Part shown: piece after piece, positions 7,836-16,681 of the stretch | Numbering within the stretch: position 1 is the first letter of the stretch | Layout of the letters: every line of letters begins with the position of its first letter | DNA from: Gemmatimonadota bacterium | Lineage (GTDB): Bacteria; Gemmatimonadota; Gemmatimonadetes; Gemmatimonadales; Gemmatimonadaceae | Assembly (NCBI GenBank): GCA_016194585.1 | Contig: JACQBG010000020.1 | Span: 1-64,000 of the forward strand | DNA: 64,000 bases | Reading direction: 5' to 3' | Notes under the pieces: model-generated | Seen by the model: only the letters and a program-made list of their open reading frames with translations | What the model was told of the DNA's origin: nothing | Databases searched by the model: none | Made by a program: the position numbers and the translations under genes

Positions 7836-8567
7836 ATGAACCGCACCATCCTCGCGCTCGCCGCCGTCGCCTGCTTCGCCGCGCCTGGCGCCGCGGCGGC
7901 GCAGCGCGACGGACGTACGGTCCACGCCAACGACGGCGCGTCGAACTTCGTGGGCGGCGACTTCGTGTACGCCCAGCCGCAGGGGGAATTCGGCAAGTAC
8001 GTGAACGGCGCCTTCGGCGTCGCCGGCCACTTCCTGCACGCGTTCGACCAGAACGGCGTCCTCGCCTTCCGCGCCGAGCTCGGCTACCTGATCTATGGCG
8101 AACGCACGGCGCGGCAGCCGCTCGGCGGCGGCGCGCTCGGGCTCATCGACGTCGACGTCACCACGTCGAACAGCATCCTCATCGGTGGCGCCGGGCTGCA
8201 GTTGATGGCGCCCACCGGCGTCGTGCGGCCGTATCTCACGGGCACGCTGGGCTTCTCGTACTTCGTCACGTCGTCGAGCGTCGCCGGGTCGAACTACGGC
8301 TCGAGCCCGTTCGCCGAGAGTGAGAACTTCAGTGACGGCGGCTTCACCACGGCGTGGGGCGGCGGCTTCTACATCCCGCTCTCGTTCGGCGCGCGCGCGA
8401 TCTCGCTCGACCTCGGCGTGCAGCAGCACAAGACCGGCGACGTGCAGTACCTCACGGCGAACAGCATCACCTTCAACGGCAGTAGCGCGCCGCCCACCGT
8501 CGCGCCCGTGCGTAGCTCGGCCGACTACCTGACGTACCGCCTTGGCGTGAGCGTGGCGCTGCGCTGA
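7836..8567 (+). CDS. Outer-membrane beta-barrel protein
   Basis: 243 residues with signal peptide MNRTILALAAVACFAAPGAAAAQ. The mature chain alternates hydrophobic and polar residues in strands about 10 residues long (FRAELGYLIYGE, PYLTGTLGFSYFV, YRLGVSVALR) and ends in an amphipathic strand, as expected for a small OmpW/OmpA-type barrel of about eight strands. No specific family was recognised. It follows the metalloprotease by 31 bases and is probably co-transcribed. It converges with the arfB-like gene, whose stop lies 5 bases beyond. Confidence 0.75.
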   Translation: MNRTILALAAVACFAAPGAAAAQRDGRTVHANDGASNFVGGDFVYAQPQGEFGKYVNGAFGVAGHFLHAFDQNGVLAFRAELGYLIYGERTARQPLGGGALGLIDVDVTTSNSILIGGAGLQLMAPTGVVRPYLTGTLGFSYFVTSSSVAGSNYGSSPFAESENFSDGGFTTAWGGGFYIPLSFGARAISLDLGVQQHKTGDVQYLTANSITFNGSSAPPTVAPVRSSADYLTYRLGVSVALR

Positions 8568-8572
8568 CGCCG

Positions 8573-9043
8573 TCAGTCGTCGCTGTCGCGACGCCGCTCG
8601 CGCTTCTTCCCCGATCGGTGGCGCTTCCCTTCGAGGCGCTTCTGCACCGACGAGTACGTGGGCTTGGTGCGCTTCCGCTTCTTCGGCACCGTGAGGGCAC
8701 TGCGCACCACGTCCGCGAGCCGCTGCTCCGCCAGCTCGCGGTTCTGGCGCTGGCTCCGGGTCTCGCTCGACACGATGCGCAGCGCCCCGGTCGAATCGAG
8801 CCGCGATGCGAGCTTCGCGAGCGCCCGCGCGCGCTGGTCCTCCGTGAGCACGCCGGAACTCCGCACGTTCCAGACGATCTCGACGCGGGTCGACGAGGTG
8901 TTCACGTGCTGGCCCCCCGGCCCGCCACTCCGTGTGGCACGCACCTCGAGCTCGCTGCGCGGGATCACGATCCCCGGCGGGGCGACGAGGACTCCCTTGA
9001 GCGACGGCTCCTCGCCGGGCGGCATGCCTGAAGGCAGATTCAT
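8573..9043 (-). CDS. arfB: Alternative ribosome-rescue factor, ArfB/YaeJ-like peptidyl-tRNA hydrolase
   Basis: 156 residues with the class I release-factor core: TRSGGPGGQHVN around the catalytic GGQ at residues 43-45, followed by TSSTRVEIVWNV. The tail is strongly basic (KKRKRTKPTYSSVQKRLEGK, then KRHRSGKKRERRRD), which in ArfB/ICT1 inserts into the empty mRNA channel of stalled ribosomes. Codon-recognition domains of RF1/RF2 are absent. ATG at 9043 fits this size. It is divergent from the histidine kinase gene; a 6-bp-arm palindrome lies between them. Confidence 0.9.
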   Translation of the reverse strand: MNLPSGMPPGEEPSLKGVLVAPPGIVIPRSELEVRATRSGGPGGQHVNTSSTRVEIVWNVRSSGVLTEDQRARALAKLASRLDSTGALRIVSSETRSQRQNRELAEQRLADVVRSALTVPKKRKRTKPTYSSVQKRLEGKRHRSGKKRERRRDSDD

Positions 9044-9052
9044 AAGGTTGCT

Positions 9053-9067
9053 CTTGCAATATGCAAG
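9053..9067. promoter_or_regulatory. Palindrome between arfB and pilS
   Basis: CTTGCA-ATA-TGCAAG is a perfect inverted repeat located 10 bases upstream of the arfB start and about 55 bases upstream of pilS. Its minus-strand CATATT could serve as a -10 for arfB. It may be an operator or simply a promoter; only the symmetry is seen. Confidence 0.3.
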
Positions 9068-9120
9068 GGATTTCACGACTATGTTACAGCCGCGTTCTGC
9101 AACACTCCCCCAGGGGACCC

Positions 9121-10794
9121 GTGCCTCCACGTCTTTCGCGCGCCGACATCCGCTGGCAGGCCGTCCTCGCGCCCCAGCGTTTCATCCGCTGGATCTACGT
9201 GGCGCGGCTCTCCGTCGCCTCGGCGATCTTCATCGCCGCCGTCAGCGAGTGGTTCACCGACTCCGAGAAGACCCTCATCGCGACGCTCACCTTCGTGGGC
9301 GCGCTGTTCTTCACGGGGTTCTCCTACTTCTGGACGGAAACTAAGCGACGGCGCCTCACCGAGACGTTCCTCTACACCCAGTTCATCGTCGACCTGCTCG
9401 TCGTCACGGCGGTCGTGCACCTCACGGAAGGGCCGAAGTCCGGGTTCGCCGCGCTCTACATCCTCGTCAACGCGGGCGCCGCGCTCCTCTTCCCGATGGG
9501 TGGCGCGCTCCTCATCGCGCTCCTCGGCATCGTCGTCTACCTCGCCGACGCCATCATCGTCTCGCAGGGGTTCCCCGGCCTCGATTTCTGGATGCAGGCC
9601 GCCGTCTTCTCGCTCGTCGCCATCATCACCGCGTACATCAGCGCGCGGCTGCGCGAGGCGGGGCAGGGGAGCGAGCGGCTCGCCGCCGAATTGCAGAGCG
9701 TGCGGCTGCGCGAGAAGGACATCCTCGCCAACATCCGCAGCGGCATCATCACCGTCGACGACGCCGGCACGCTCCTCTTCGCGAACCCGACGGCGTCGGA
9801 GCTGGTGGGGTTCGACCTCGAGCCGAGCATCGGCGCATCGGTGCTCGCTGCGGTGCGCGAGACCGCGCCCGGGCTCGCCGACGCGCTGCGGCTCGCCATC
9901 GAGACCCATTCGCCGACGACGCGCACGGAGGGGGTCGTCGAGCGGAACGGCCGCCGCTTCCCGCTCGGCGTCACCACCACCTCGTCCGACGGCGACGGGG
10001 TGCACGTGCCGCGCACGACGACGGCCATCTTCCAGGACATCTCCGACCAGAAGCGGCTCGAGCAGCTCAACCTGCGGGCGCAGCGGCTCGAGGCCGTCGC
10101 CGAGCTCTCGGCCTCGCTCGCGCACGAGATCAAGAACCCGCTCGCCTCCATCCGCAGCGCCGTCGAGCAGATGTCGCGGCGTCCGGCGGCGAACGACGAC
10201 GAGCGCACGCTCGGCAACCTCATCGTGCGGGAGAGTGACCGGCTTTCGCGCCTGCTCTCGGAGTTCCTCGACTTCGCGCGCGTGCGCGTCACGCGGCGCG
10301 AGCCGGTCGACGTCGGCGCCGTCGTGCGGGGCGCGGCCGCGATCGCCGCCAAGCATCCGGACTGCGCCGAGGGCGCGACGCTCGCCCTCTCGGTCGCCGC
10401 GCCGGCGCTCGTCGTCCTCGGCGACGACGACCTGCTGCATCGCGCGTTCTTCAACCTCGTGCTCAACGCGATGCAGGCGACGCGCCCGGGGAGCACGGTG
10501 CGCGTCACGGCGGGGGTCGCCACGCCGGCGCAGCTGCCGCGCGGCGTGCGCTTCGCCGACGGCGCCGCCGCCATCGAGATCGTCGACGAAGGGCCCGGCA
10601 TCGCCGAGGATGTCGCCGACCGGATGTTCGAGCCGTTCACCACCACCAAGACCGGGGGCACCGGCCTCGGTCTCGCCATCACCCACCGCGCCATCGAGGC
10701 GCACAAGGGCATCGTACTCGTCGACAGCGGGCCGCAGGGCACGCGCATGACGGTGTTCCTCCCTCTCGCCGCCACCGCCGGAGCCTCGCTGTGA
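9121..10794 (+). CDS. pilS: Membrane sensor histidine kinase, PilS-like
   Basis: 557 residues. Five to six transmembrane segments occupy residues 22-180, then a PAS domain (about 195-310), a HisKA dimerisation helix with LAHEIKNPL and His335, and an HATPase domain with FFNLVLNAM, DEGPGI and GGTGLGLAI. This matches PilS, the six-TM kinase that senses pilin in the membrane and phosphorylates PilR. GTG at 9121 is preceded by AGGGGA and preferred over the ATG at 9061, which lies in the divergent promoter region. The gene is coupled to pilR by GTGA. Confidence 0.88.
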   Translation: MPPRLSRADIRWQAVLAPQRFIRWIYVARLSVASAIFIAAVSEWFTDSEKTLIATLTFVGALFFTGFSYFWTETKRRRLTETFLYTQFIVDLLVVTAVVHLTEGPKSGFAALYILVNAGAALLFPMGGALLIALLGIVVYLADAIIVSQGFPGLDFWMQAAVFSLVAIITAYISARLREAGQGSERLAAELQSVRLREKDILANIRSGIITVDDAGTLLFANPTASELVGFDLEPSIGASVLAAVRETAPGLADALRLAIETHSPTTRTEGVVERNGRRFPLGVTTTSSDGDGVHVPRTTTAIFQDISDQKRLEQLNLRAQRLEAVAELSASLAHEIKNPLASIRSAVEQMSRRPAANDDERTLGNLIVRESDRLSRLLSEFLDFARVRVTRREPVDVGAVVRGAAAIAAKHPDCAEGATLALSVAAPALVVLGDDDLLHRAFFNLVLNAMQATRPGSTVRVTAGVATPAQLPRGVRFADGAAAIEIVDEGPGIAEDVADRMFEPFTTTKTGGTGLGLAITHRAIEAHKGIVLVDSGPQGTRMTVFLPLAATAGASL

Positions 10795-12173
10795 CCGACC
10801 ACTCCCCCGCGCCGCGCCCGACCGTGCTCGTCATCGACGACGAGTCCGGCATCCTCGAGACCCTCGAGATCCTCCTCCGCAACGAGGGGTTCACGCCGCA
10901 CGTCGCGCTCGGCGGACGCGCGGGGCTCGAGAAGATCGCCGCGCTCGCGCCCGACATCGTCCTCACCGACGTGCGGATGCCGCAGGTGGGTGGCGTCGAG
11001 GTGCTCGCCGCCGCCCGCGCCGCCGACCCCGACATCCCCGTCATCCTCATGACCGCGCAGGCCACGCTGCAGTCGGCCATGCAGGCGGTGAACGAGGGCG
11101 CCTTCTATTACATCCAGAAGCCGTTCCGCAACGACGAACTCATCGCCATCCTCCGGCGCGCCGCCGAGCATCGCACGTTGCGCGTCGAGAACACGTCGCT
11201 CAAGCGCGAGATCCGCAAGCGCGACCGCTCGACGACCGGCGCCCCCATCGGCAACAACCGCAAGTGGCTCGAAGTGCTCCGCCTCGCCGAGGCCGTCGCG
11301 CCCACCGAGAGCACGGTGCTCATCATGGGCGAGTCGGGGACGGGCAAGGAGGTCGTCGCGCGCTACGTGCACGACCTCTCGGCGCGCAGCGCGGGGCCCT
11401 TCCTCTCCATCAACTGCGGCGCGCTCCCCGAAGGGCTGCTCGAGAGCGAACTGTTCGGTCACGTGAAGGGCTCGTTCACCGGCGCCGTGCGCGACAAGAG
11501 CGGTCTCTTCACGGCGGCCGCCGGCGGGTCGTTCTTCCTCGACGAGATCGGCGAGACGACGCCCGCCACGCAGGTGAAGCTCCTCCGCGTGTTGCAGCAC
11601 CGCGAGGTGATCCCCGTCGGCGCCACCGACGCGCAGCCCATCGACACGCGCATCATCGCCGCCACCAACCGCGACCTCGAGGAGGAGATCCGGCGCGGTA
11701 ATTTCCGGCGCGACCTGTTCTACCGCCTCAACGTCATCGCCATCCACCTGCCGCCGCTCCGCCAGCGCGTCGACGACATCCCGATCCTCTGCGAGACCTT
11801 CCTCGACCGCTCGGCGGCGCAGCGCGGCGAGACGCCCAAGCGGTGCTCCGATTCGGCGATGGAGGCGCTGCAGGCGTACAACTGGCCGGGCAACGTGCGC
11901 GAACTCGAGAACGCGCTCGAGCGCGCGGTGATCCTCACGTCGAGCGACCGCATCGACCTCGCGTCGCTCCCCGAAAGCGTCACGGCGCGCAAGAGCGAGC
12001 CGCTCGTCTCCGACCGGGCCGCGCCCAACCCGACGCTCGAGACGATCGAGCGCGCGTACATCCTGTGGGTGCTGCAGAGCGAGCAGGGGAACAAGACGCG
12101 CGCCGCCGAGGTGCTCGGCATCGACCCGTCGACCCTCCATCGCAAGCTCTCGCGCTTCGGTGTCGAGACGTGA
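10791..12173 (+). CDS. pilR: Sigma-54 response regulator, PilR/NtrC family
   Basis: 460 residues: receiver domain with phospho-acceptor Asp60 (VLTDVRMP) and Lys110, AAA+ domain with Walker A GESGTGKE (180-187), the sigma-54 contact loop GSFTGA (227-232) and FFLDEIGE Walker B, and a C-terminal Fis-type helix-turn-helix (KTRAAEVLGIDPSTLHRKLS). It is the natural partner of the adjacent PilS. A matching -24/-12 promoter lies before pilA at 16584-16599. The GTG start overlaps pilS by four bases, and its own stop overlaps the next gene in the same way. Confidence 0.92.
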   Translation: MTDHSPAPRPTVLVIDDESGILETLEILLRNEGFTPHVALGGRAGLEKIAALAPDIVLTDVRMPQVGGVEVLAAARAADPDIPVILMTAQATLQSAMQAVNEGAFYYIQKPFRNDELIAILRRAAEHRTLRVENTSLKREIRKRDRSTTGAPIGNNRKWLEVLRLAEAVAPTESTVLIMGESGTGKEVVARYVHDLSARSAGPFLSINCGALPEGLLESELFGHVKGSFTGAVRDKSGLFTAAAGGSFFLDEIGETTPATQVKLLRVLQHREVIPVGATDAQPIDTRIIAATNRDLEEEIRRGNFRRDLFYRLNVIAIHLPPLRQRVDDIPILCETFLDRSAAQRGETPKRCSDSAMEALQAYNWPGNVRELENALERAVILTSSDRIDLASLPESVTARKSEPLVSDRAAPNPTLETIERAYILWVLQSEQGNKTRAAEVLGIDPSTLHRKLSRFGVET

Positions 12174-13852
12174 GTGACGGCGCGCGCGCGACGGCGCGCG
12201 CCCTTGCCCCGCCGCTCGGCGCCGCGATCGCCGTCGGCGCCGCCGCCCTCGCCACCGCCGGCCGCGCGATGCCGGGGGCGTTCTGGGACGACGGCGTCTA
12301 CGTCGCCACGGCGCGCGCCCTCGCCGGCGGTGCCGGGTATCGCTTCGTGCATCTCCCCGGCGCCCCCGCCGCCGTGCACTTCCCGCCGCTCTGGCCCGCG
12401 CTCCTCGCGCTCGTGCTGCGCGTCGCCCCGGCGTGGCCCGCGTCCATCGCCTGGCTCGCCCTGCTGAACCCGATCCTGCTCGCGCTCGCCGCGGCGCTCG
12501 CGACCTGGTGGGGCATCAAGCGGCTCGCCCTCCCGCCGCTCGTCGCCGCGGCCGTGTCCGTCGCCACCGCGGCGACCCTGCCGATGCTCGTCATCGCCCA
12601 CACGCTCTTCTCCGAGCCGCTCTTCCTCGCGCTGCTCTTCGCCGCGCTGCTCACCGCCGACCGCGCGGTCGACCGTGGCGGCGGGGCCGACGGTGCGCTC
12701 GCCGGCGTCGTGGCCGGCGGTGCGGTGCTCGCCCGCACGGCGGGCATCGCGCTCGTGCCGGCGCTCCTCCTCGCGCTCGTCGTCGCCCGGCGCGCTCGCG
12801 CCGCCGTCGCCGCTGCCGTCGCGGCGGCGCTCGTCGTCCTGCCGTGGCAGCTGTGGGCCGCCACGCACGCGCACGAGCTCGTCCCGTCGCTCCGCGGCAG
12901 TTACGGGCCCTATCTCGCGTGGGTCCTCGAACTCTACCAAGCGCGTGGCCTCGGCTTCGCCACCACCGTCGCCGGACAGAACGTCGTCTCCCTTTTTCGC
13001 ACCGCCGGCATCGCGCTCTTCCCCGCGGTGCCCGTCGCCGTGCGTCCCCTGCTCGTCGCGCTCGTGATCGTCGGGTTCGCGGTCGGCGGCATCGTGGCGC
13101 GGCGTCGTGCGGGCGCGGCCATCGCCTTCCTCCTGCTCTACGCGGCGATGGTGCTGCCGTGGCCGTACGCCCCCGAGCGCTTCCTCTGGGCGGTGTGGCC
13201 GCTCGTCGCGCTCGTCGCGGCACGTGGCGCCGTCGAATGCGTGCACCTCGCCACGAGAGCCGACGCCTTCCGGCCGGTGCGCGCGGCCACTGCCCTCTGT
13301 GCGACCGTGATGGCGGGTGCGCTCGCGGGCCACGCCTGGTACACGGCGCGCGGCCTCGACCGCCACTGGTGGGATTCCGCCGCGCGGCACAACGCGGAGG
13401 CGCTCGCCCCCGTCGTCGATTGGGTGAACGCGCATACCGCGCCCGGCGACGTCGTCGCGTGCGACGGCGAGCCGTTCGTCCATCTCGCCACCGGGCGCAC
13501 GGTCGTGCCCGTGCACATCCTCAGTCCCGACGAATACCTCGCCGGCACGCCGATCGAGCAGGCCGCCGCCGACCTGAGCGCGCTCATCCGTGAGAACCGC
13601 CCCCGCTGGGTCGTCCTCTCGGCGGCGGCCGGAGAACTCGACGCAGCGCGCCTCCTCGACGGCCGCGACGGTGCCCCACGGCTCTTGCCCGTCGCCGAGC
13701 TCCCCGGTGGCGGCGCGGCCTTCTCCGTCGACCCCGCCCGTCCCGGCGACCGCGATCCGGGGTTATCGTCACTGGACGCCGCGTCGTCCATCGACCGAAG
13801 CGCCGGTGCCGGCGCGGCCATCTTGTCCTCACCGAACGCCCGAGCCCGATGA
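12170..13852 (+). CDS. GT-C-fold membrane glycosyltransferase (PMT/ArnT-like)
   Basis: 560 residues with ten or more hydrophobic segments and an early acidic pair FWDD (Asp40-Asp41) in the first extracytoplasmic loop, the catalytic signature of GT-C transferases that use polyprenyl-phosphate sugars. A soluble tail (about 410-530) follows the membrane part. The GTG at 12170 overlaps the pilR stop, so translation is probably coupled. Together with the next two genes it suggests a lipid-linked sugar pathway, perhaps for pilin or another envelope protein; the acceptor is unknown. Confidence 0.8.
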   Translation: MSDGARATARALAPPLGAAIAVGAAALATAGRAMPGAFWDDGVYVATARALAGGAGYRFVHLPGAPAAVHFPPLWPALLALVLRVAPAWPASIAWLALLNPILLALAAALATWWGIKRLALPPLVAAAVSVATAATLPMLVIAHTLFSEPLFLALLFAALLTADRAVDRGGGADGALAGVVAGGAVLARTAGIALVPALLLALVVARRARAAVAAAVAAALVVLPWQLWAATHAHELVPSLRGSYGPYLAWVLELYQARGLGFATTVAGQNVVSLFRTAGIALFPAVPVAVRPLLVALVIVGFAVGGIVARRRAGAAIAFLLLYAAMVLPWPYAPERFLWAVWPLVALVAARGAVECVHLATRADAFRPVRAATALCATVMAGALAGHAWYTARGLDRHWWDSAARHNAEALAPVVDWVNAHTAPGDVVACDGEPFVHLATGRTVVPVHILSPDEYLAGTPIEQAAADLSALIRENRPRWVVLSAAAGELDAARLLDGRDGAPRLLPVAELPGGGAAFSVDPARPGDRDPGLSSLDAASSIDRSAGAGAAILSSPNARAR

Positions 13853-14625
13853 TGCCCACCGACCCGTTCGCCCCCACGCCCAACAGCATCGCGGCGCTCC
13901 CGCGCATGCGGGGCCGCACGCCGATGCCCTCCGAGTCGCTCCTGCTCTCGGTGCTCATCCCCGTGTACAACGAGCGGAACACCATCGAGGTGATCCTCGA
14001 CCAGGTGCGCCACGTGCCCGTCCGCATGGAGATCATCTGCGTCGACGATCGCTCCACCGACGGCACCCGCGACATCCTGCAGCGCCTCAAGGACGCCGGC
14101 CGCATCGACCGGCTCATCTTCCATGAAGTCAATCGCGGCAAGGGCGCGGCCATCCGCACCGCCCTCGCCGCGAGCACGGGCAACGTCGTCATCGTCCAGG
14201 ACGCCGACCTCGAGTACGACCCCGCCGACTGGCCCGCGCTCCTCGAGCCGATCGTCGACGGCCGCGCCGACGCCGTGTTCGGCTCCCGCTTCCTCGGCGG
14301 TCCGCACCGCGTGCTCTACTTCTGGCACTCCGTCGGCAACGCGCTCCTCACGCTGTTCAGCAACATGATGAGCGATCTGAACCTCACCGACATGGAGACG
14401 TGCTACAAGGCGATCCGCGGCGACCTCGCGCGCTCGCTGCACCTGACCACCGACCGCTTCGGCTTCGAGCCCGAGATCACGGCGCGGCTCGCGAAGGCCA
14501 ACGTGCGCATCTTCGAGGTGCCGATCTCCTACTCGGGCCGCACCTACGCCGAAGGGAAGAAGATCGGCTGGAAGGACGGCGTCGCCGCCATCTGGCACAT
14601 CACCCGTTTCAACCTCTTCGCGTGA
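13849..14625 (+). CDS. Family 2 glycosyltransferase, dolichyl/polyprenyl-phosphate hexose synthase-like
   Basis: 258 residues with a GT-A fold: PVYNE (38-42), VDDRSTDGT (65-73) and the metal-binding DAD (118-120). No membrane segments are evident. It resembles DPM1-type enzymes that load a hexose from a nucleotide sugar onto polyprenyl phosphate on the cytoplasmic face. Flanked and overlapped by two GT-C membrane enzymes that would use such a donor, so a three-step pathway is likely. ATGA overlap with the preceding gene. Confidence 0.88.
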   Translation: MMPTDPFAPTPNSIAALPRMRGRTPMPSESLLLSVLIPVYNERNTIEVILDQVRHVPVRMEIICVDDRSTDGTRDILQRLKDAGRIDRLIFHEVNRGKGAAIRTALAASTGNVVIVQDADLEYDPADWPALLEPIVDGRADAVFGSRFLGGPHRVLYFWHSVGNALLTLFSNMMSDLNLTDMETCYKAIRGDLARSLHLTTDRFGFEPEITARLAKANVRIFEVPISYSGRTYAEGKKIGWKDGVAAIWHITRFNLFA

Positions 14626-16388
14626 CCGTCGCCGCCCCCCTGACCGCCGCCGCCCCCGTCCGCACGCCGCCCCCGGCCGGCCCCGCCTCGCGCGCCGCGT
14701 CCGAGGCGCCGCACGACCTGCCGTGGCTGATGCTCACCATCGTCGCCCTCGCGCTCCTCGCGTCGGTGACCGGCATCCACAACGGCTTCGCGTACGACGA
14801 CCGCTGGATCATCCTCGAGAACAAGCGCGTGCATGCCCTGCACGAGGCGTGGCGCTTCTTCGGCGAGACGTACTGGCCCAACGCCCGCGGCGCGGCGCTC
14901 TACCGCCCGATCACCATCCTCCTGTACGCCATCCAATGGGTCGTCGGGGGCGGCAAGCCGTTGCTCTATCACGCCGTCAACATCGGCCTCTACGCCGTCG
15001 TCTCGGTGTTGGTGCTGCTCCTCGCGCTCGAGTGCCTGCCGCGCCGCGCCGCGTGGGTCGCCGCCGCGCTCTTCGCCGTGCATCCGGTGCACGTCGAGGC
15101 GGTCGGCAACGTCGTCGGACAGGCCGAGCTGTGGACCGCCGCCATCGTGATCGGCGCCGTGATCCTCTACCTGCGCGGCCGCCGCGACGGCGTCCCCCTC
15201 CCGCGCGAGACCGCGTTCGTCATCACGCTGCTCTACATCGTCGGCATGCTCGTCAAGGAGAACGCGATCGTCCTCCCGGCCCTGCTCGTCGTCGCCGAAG
15301 GCTTCGTCGTGCGCGACGAGGCGCCGTGGCGTGAACGATGGGACCGCCTCCTCACCCTGCTCCTGTGGATGGGACTGTTCGCCGCCGCGTTCCTCTGGTT
15401 GCGCAACTCCATCCTCGACGGCATCGGGGGCGACACGCCGCACCCGTCGCTCAACAACCGGTCGATGTACGAGCGCACGCTCGTGATGATCGGCATCGCG
15501 CCCGAGTTCGCCCGCCTCCTCCTCTGGCCCGCGCACCTCTACGCCGACTACTCGCCGCAGGCCGTGCACGTGCACACGACGTGGAGCCTCGAACACGCGC
15601 CGGGGCTCCTCCTCCTGCTGTGCGTGGCGATCCTCTTCGGCATCAGTCATCGCCGCGCGCCGGTCGTCTCGTTCGGCCTCTGGTGGTTCGTCATCGCCAT
15701 CGCGCCGGTCGCGAACATCCTGCTGCCCACCGGCATCCTGCTCGCCGAGCGCACGTTCCTGCTGCCGAGCGCCGGCGTGATGATCGCCGTCGCGTGGCTC
15801 GTGCCGTGGATCGAGCGGAGTCCCGCGTGGCAACGCCGCGACGTCCGTTTCGCGTCCGGCGTGGCGCTCGCCGTCGTCCTCACCCTCGGCTTCTCGAAGA
15901 GCGCCGAGCGGCAGTTCACCTGGAAGGACAACGCCTCCGTCTTCCACACGCTCACGACCGACGCCCCGCTCAACTTCAAGGCGCACTACACGGCAGGGGG
16001 CGAGTTCTTCGAGGAGAAGCGCCCCGTCGAGGGTGAGCGCGAATGGCGCATGGCCGTCGCGCTCTATCCGGAATACGCGGGCGTGTGGGTCGACCTCGCC
16101 CACAAGTACCGGGAAGCGCACGTCTGCCAGGCGGCGATCCCGACCTACCTCACCGCGTTCAAGTACGACTCCATCATCCCGCTCGCTCGGGCCGGACTGG
16201 TCGCCTGTTATCTCGAGCTCGGGCAGTGGCACATCGCGCGCTCGACGGCGCGCCGGGCCATCGCCGACGGCTTCTATCGACGCGCCTTCGAATACATGAT
16301 CGAGCGTGCCGACAGCGCACTCGCCGCCTCGGACAGTCTCGATCCCACGAATCGCTGGACGGGAAAAAGCCGGATTCTCAAGCCGTAG
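14622..16388 (+). CDS. TMTC-like membrane O-glycosyltransferase with TPR tail
   Basis: 588 residues. Many transmembrane segments span residues 34-430, with an early acidic pair AYDD (Asp59-Asp60), HPVHVEAVGNVVGQ and a central DUF1736-like part, as in eukaryotic TMTC O-mannosyltransferases. The C-terminal 150 residues are soluble helices of TPR style (AHYTAGGEFFEEKRP, LAHKYREAHVCQAAIPTYL) that could bind the protein acceptor. GTG at 14622 overlaps the previous stop. Transfer of a sugar to exported proteins is the best guess; its position just before pilA makes pilin a candidate substrate. Confidence 0.8.
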   Translation: MTVAAPLTAAAPVRTPPPAGPASRAASEAPHDLPWLMLTIVALALLASVTGIHNGFAYDDRWIILENKRVHALHEAWRFFGETYWPNARGAALYRPITILLYAIQWVVGGGKPLLYHAVNIGLYAVVSVLVLLLALECLPRRAAWVAAALFAVHPVHVEAVGNVVGQAELWTAAIVIGAVILYLRGRRDGVPLPRETAFVITLLYIVGMLVKENAIVLPALLVVAEGFVVRDEAPWRERWDRLLTLLLWMGLFAAAFLWLRNSILDGIGGDTPHPSLNNRSMYERTLVMIGIAPEFARLLLWPAHLYADYSPQAVHVHTTWSLEHAPGLLLLLCVAILFGISHRRAPVVSFGLWWFVIAIAPVANILLPTGILLAERTFLLPSAGVMIAVAWLVPWIERSPAWQRRDVRFASGVALAVVLTLGFSKSAERQFTWKDNASVFHTLTTDAPLNFKAHYTAGGEFFEEKRPVEGEREWRMAVALYPEYAGVWVDLAHKYREAHVCQAAIPTYLTAFKYDSIIPLARAGLVACYLELGQWHIARSTARRAIADGFYRRAFEYMIERADSALAASDSLDPTNRWTGKSRILKP

Positions 16389-16430
16389 GTCGTTGACTAA
16401 TAACGGCTTACACGACCGAGCCCGGCAATT

Positions 16431-16446
16431 CGGTCAATCTTGACCG
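16431..16446. promoter_or_regulatory. Candidate PilR/enhancer-binding palindrome
   Basis: CGGTCAATCTTGACCG is a perfect dyad with 7-bp arms and a 2-base centre. Its centre lies about 170 bases upstream of the transcription start predicted from the sigma-54 promoter, a usual distance for an NtrC-type activator. A further GACCG lies at 16414-16418. Confidence 0.5.
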
Positions 16447-16583
16447 TTTCTATATCGTTCCGCGTCACACGCGCCGCATTCTGCAAGCTCTCCAGCGAAC
16501 CACGGCGACGAACCCGGCCGGGCGAAATGCCCGAAGGTACCTAAGTGCATACGCGGCAGCGCATTTCGTGTCACCGGCGAGCG

Positions 16584-16599
16584 TGGCAAGAGCCTTGCA
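16584..16599 (+). promoter_or_regulatory. Sigma-54 (-24/-12) promoter of pilA
   Basis: TGGCAAGAGCCTTGCA has the invariant GG (16585-16586) and GC (16597-16598) separated by exactly 10 bases and closely follows the TGGCAC-N5-TTGCA consensus. Transcription would begin near 16610, leaving a leader of about 72 bases before the pilA ATG. The pilS-pilR pair upstream provides the regulator such a promoter needs. Confidence 0.85.
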
Positions 16600-16681
16600 T
16601 CGATTACTGGCTGTCGGGTCCGTCCGATTGCGAACGCAAAGCGTACGGGCCCCGCTTCACCCCCCCAAGGAGTTCGTCTCG

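Noticed and set aside
5246-7996. A 916-codon minus-strand frame
   Set aside because: Antisense to the zinc metalloprotease, which has a clear HExxH motif and signal peptide; the minus frame shows no motif.
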